From: Cyanoderma ruficeps
Lineage: Eukaryota > Chordata > Aves > Passeriformes > Timaliidae
Direction of reading: 5' to 3'
Length of the DNA stretch: 64,000 bases
Assembly: GCA_008694505.1 (NCBI GenBank)
Contig: VZDJ01000623.1
Location: forward strand, 14,038,988-14,102,987
A model generated the notes under the pieces. That model had not been told where the DNA came from. It searched no databases and was given only the letters and a program-made list of their open reading frames with translations. A program made the position numbers and the translations under genes. Of this stretch, positions 61,856 through 64,000 are shown piece by piece (the stretch's first letter is position 1; the number at the start of each line of letters is the position of its first letter).

Positions 61856-62980
61856 TGATGGATTGAACCTGTCTGGGGGGCAGATGCCCACCAAAACTGC
61901 TCTATCCCTCCCCGTTTTCAAATGAACAAAGAGAAAATGCAATGAAAGGGTCATGGGCCAAGAAATGGACAGGATAACATCACTCACCTGTCATGGGCAA
62001 AACAGACTCGACATAGGGAAAATTAATTGCATTTATTACCAATCAAATCAGAGTAGAATACTGAGAAATAAACAAATCTTTAAAACACCTGTCCCCCAAC
62101 CCTCCCTTCTCCTCATGCTTAATGCTATTCCCAAATTCTCTACATGACTACAGCCAGCAGGGCTGGGGGGGTCATGAAATAAGGATTGCTGTGAGGTTAT
62201 TACATTGTCTCTGCCAGTTCTGTTCCTCAAGAGGAAGACTACTCATACTGTTCCACTGCTCCAGCACGGGGTCTATTCCATGGGAGACTGTCCATGAACT
62301 TGTCCAGTGTGAGTCCTTCTTACAGGCTAAAGTTCTTCACAAACTTCTCACAGGGGGGCCTTTTCCATGTGGTGCAGTCCTTCAGAAACAGCCTGCTCCA
62401 GGGTGGGTCCCCCAAGGGGTCACAAGTCCTAGCAGCAAACCTGCTCTAGTGTGGGTTCATCCCTCCATTGGTCCATAGTTACTGCCAGGAGCCAAGCTAT
62501 GGACTTTCTATGGTGTTACAGCCTCCCTTGGATGCATCCATCTGTTCCAGTGTTGGATCCTCTACGGGCTGCTCTATTCCACCAGGAACCTCCAAAGGCT
62601 TCAGGGCACAGCTAGCGATGCCTCACCATGGTCTGCACCATGGGCTGCAGGGGAATCTCTGCTCTTGTGCCTGGAGCATCTTCTCCCCCTCCTTTTCCAC
62701 TGACATGGGTGTCTGCAGAGTTATTCCTCTCACAGGTTCTTATTCCTGTCTTGTTGAGCTGCAATTTTCTTCTGCACAATGACTTTTTCCCTTTCTTAAC
62801 CATGCTATCCCACAGCTACTAATATTGTCACTGGCGGGCTTGACTTTGGCCAGTGGTGGTTTCCTCATGGAGCCTGTTGGCCTTGACTCCACTGGACTTC
62901 GAGGAAGCTTCTAGCAGCTTCTTATATAAACCACTACTGGTAGCCCTCTCCCACCAAAACCTTGACATGAAGACCCAACA
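61856..62980 (-). mobile_element. long avian LTR with internal degenerate tandem units, minus strand
   Basis: The plus strand starts TGATGGATTGAACCTGTCTG and ends CATGAAGACCCAACA, so on the minus strand it runs TGTTGGGTC...CAATCCATCA. The minus-strand AATAAA (TTTATT at 62032-62037) sits about 175 bp from its 3' end. Between about 62255 and 62620 the word GCTCCAG-GTGGGTC recurs at intervals of tens of bases, for example near 62258, 62297, 62391, 62440 and 62541. I recognise this architecture from a common bird LTR family. ORFs of 104-118 codons here derive from the repeated units. No target duplication could be read with certainty. Confidence 0.8.
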
Positions 62981-64000
62981 GAAGTACCTTCTTTTTGAAA
63001 AGCTTATGTTGAGTAAGCTTATGCTCATATGTTGAATGTGGTGGAAAGAAGACAAAGGTCTGGCAGAGGTTGCTGAGAGTTGTTCAGCTGGCTGTGAATG
63101 CCCTTGAAAGCACTTACATGAAAGTCTTTGTGCTGAGAAGCGACCTCTGATCCAGTCCTAGCTGCCTGGATTTTTGCCTGGCTGAATGGCTCCTATCCTC
63201 TTATCTGTTTTATCTCCTCATGGATTCAATAGTTCAGCAAAGGAGTAGGGAGAAGAGAATACTGAGGCTCAGCAGAATAAAGGGAAGGGATTTAGAGGCA
63301 AAGAGACAAGTAAAACATACACCATAGGGAAAAATTCAAAGGAAAAAAGTACCAAGATCAGGACAATGGAGTGGGAAGTAAGAGATGAGAAAAAAAAAAA
63401 GAGATATAGAAATATGTAGAGAATTCTTTATTAGAAATAAAATATTTTAATGTTGAACCCCAGAAGAACAAAATGTGTCATAATCAAAAACCTGAACTGA
63501 TTCTGTATGTACAAATACAAATGCAATCCATGTCTTCATATACCAATTTCTAAGTACAATTTCTGCTCACATGCTTGGGGTTTTGGTTTTCAGCTTTTTT
63601 CCCTCCCTGTAGCACTTGTCATCATGGGGGAGATTTAAAAAGGCAAAATTTGTTGGTCTTCCATAATGTCTATACAGAACAAGAAAGACAATTGCTGTAT
63701 TAGACCCATACTAATTATTTTGCATTGGGTCCTCATGCTGTTTGCTGCTTCTCCTTCTGGAAACCCGCATGACCTCTGTCAGTCTCTCTGCATTTGCTCT
63801 TTATCCTGCAAAAGAGAACAAGCAATTTCTCTCTTGTCCTCCTTATGGCTTGTAGGACAATCATCAATTTAGAAGAGATAATTTTCTTATTCTCAGTCCT
63901 TGTTTCTGACACTCAAGCTCCCCTAGCTGCTGTAAAAAGAATCTGCAGACAGACCACTCTAGTTTCTTCAGTTGTGCTCAGATTCTTTGTAAGAGGAGGG
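62981..64000. other. non-coding sequence to window end
   Basis: No gene or clear repeat is seen. A run of A lies near 63391-63401. Only short ORFs are present, and the last one (63666-63872) shows no family features. Confidence 0.6.

Noticed and set aside
1..64000. CRISPR arrays, operons, bacterial promoters or phage genes
   Set aside because: The sequence is vertebrate in character. Repeats are dispersed retroelements or microsatellites and no regularly spaced repeat-spacer array exists.

Overview
The window looks like avian nuclear DNA, most likely from a passerine. The argument is repeat content. Six or seven pieces carry the hallmarks of CR1 LINE 3' ends (tails ending in ATTCTATGAT or ATTCTGTGAT, and in one piece a decayed CR1 reverse-transcriptase C-terminus). 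About a dozen solo long terminal repeats (LTRs) resemble bird endogenous retrovirus families. The unique sequence is AT-rich, carries very short ORFs, and is typical of a gene desert or a very large intron on a large chromosome. I see no intact protein-coding gene, rRNA, tRNA or CRISPR array. The longest ORFs lie inside repeats. The only exon-like signal is a 23-nt candidate microexon on the minus strand near 12.64 kb.

Layout: 1-7.2 kb is AT-rich unique sequence. 7.2-15.8 kb is an LTR cluster: a possible nested pair at 7.4-8.8 kb, a decayed block at 8.9-9.4 kb, and LTRs at 10.88-11.66, 12.88-14.32 and 15.25-15.79 kb. 15.8-19.6 kb is unique and holds a 10-N gap. 19.6-21.2 kb is a GC-rich LTR-like block followed by a CR1. 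21.2-26.8 kb is unique. An LTR (26.83-27.45 kb) and a CR1 (27.85-28.11 kb) follow. 32.5-40.3 kb is the densest cluster: one long CR1 and five solo LTRs. 40.3-54.7 kb is almost free of recent insertions but holds an odd CpG-bearing pyrimidine-rich island ending in a perfect 21-bp inverted repeat (45.1-45.5 kb). 54.7-63.0 kb holds two long minus-strand LTRs and two CR1s.

The clearest direct result is the target-site duplications (TSDs). I could read exact duplications of 4 bp (CAGT), 5 bp (ATGAG, TTCTG) and 6 bp (TGTGCC, CTTTTC, probably AGTGAT) around individual LTRs. These lengths are the usual signatures of class I, class III (ERVL) and class II endogenous retroviruses. No gag, pol or env reading frame remains, so every recognisable element is a solo LTR, probably left by LTR-LTR recombination. 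There are no operons or cooperating genes to describe. Family names are from pattern recognition and were not checked against a repeat library.
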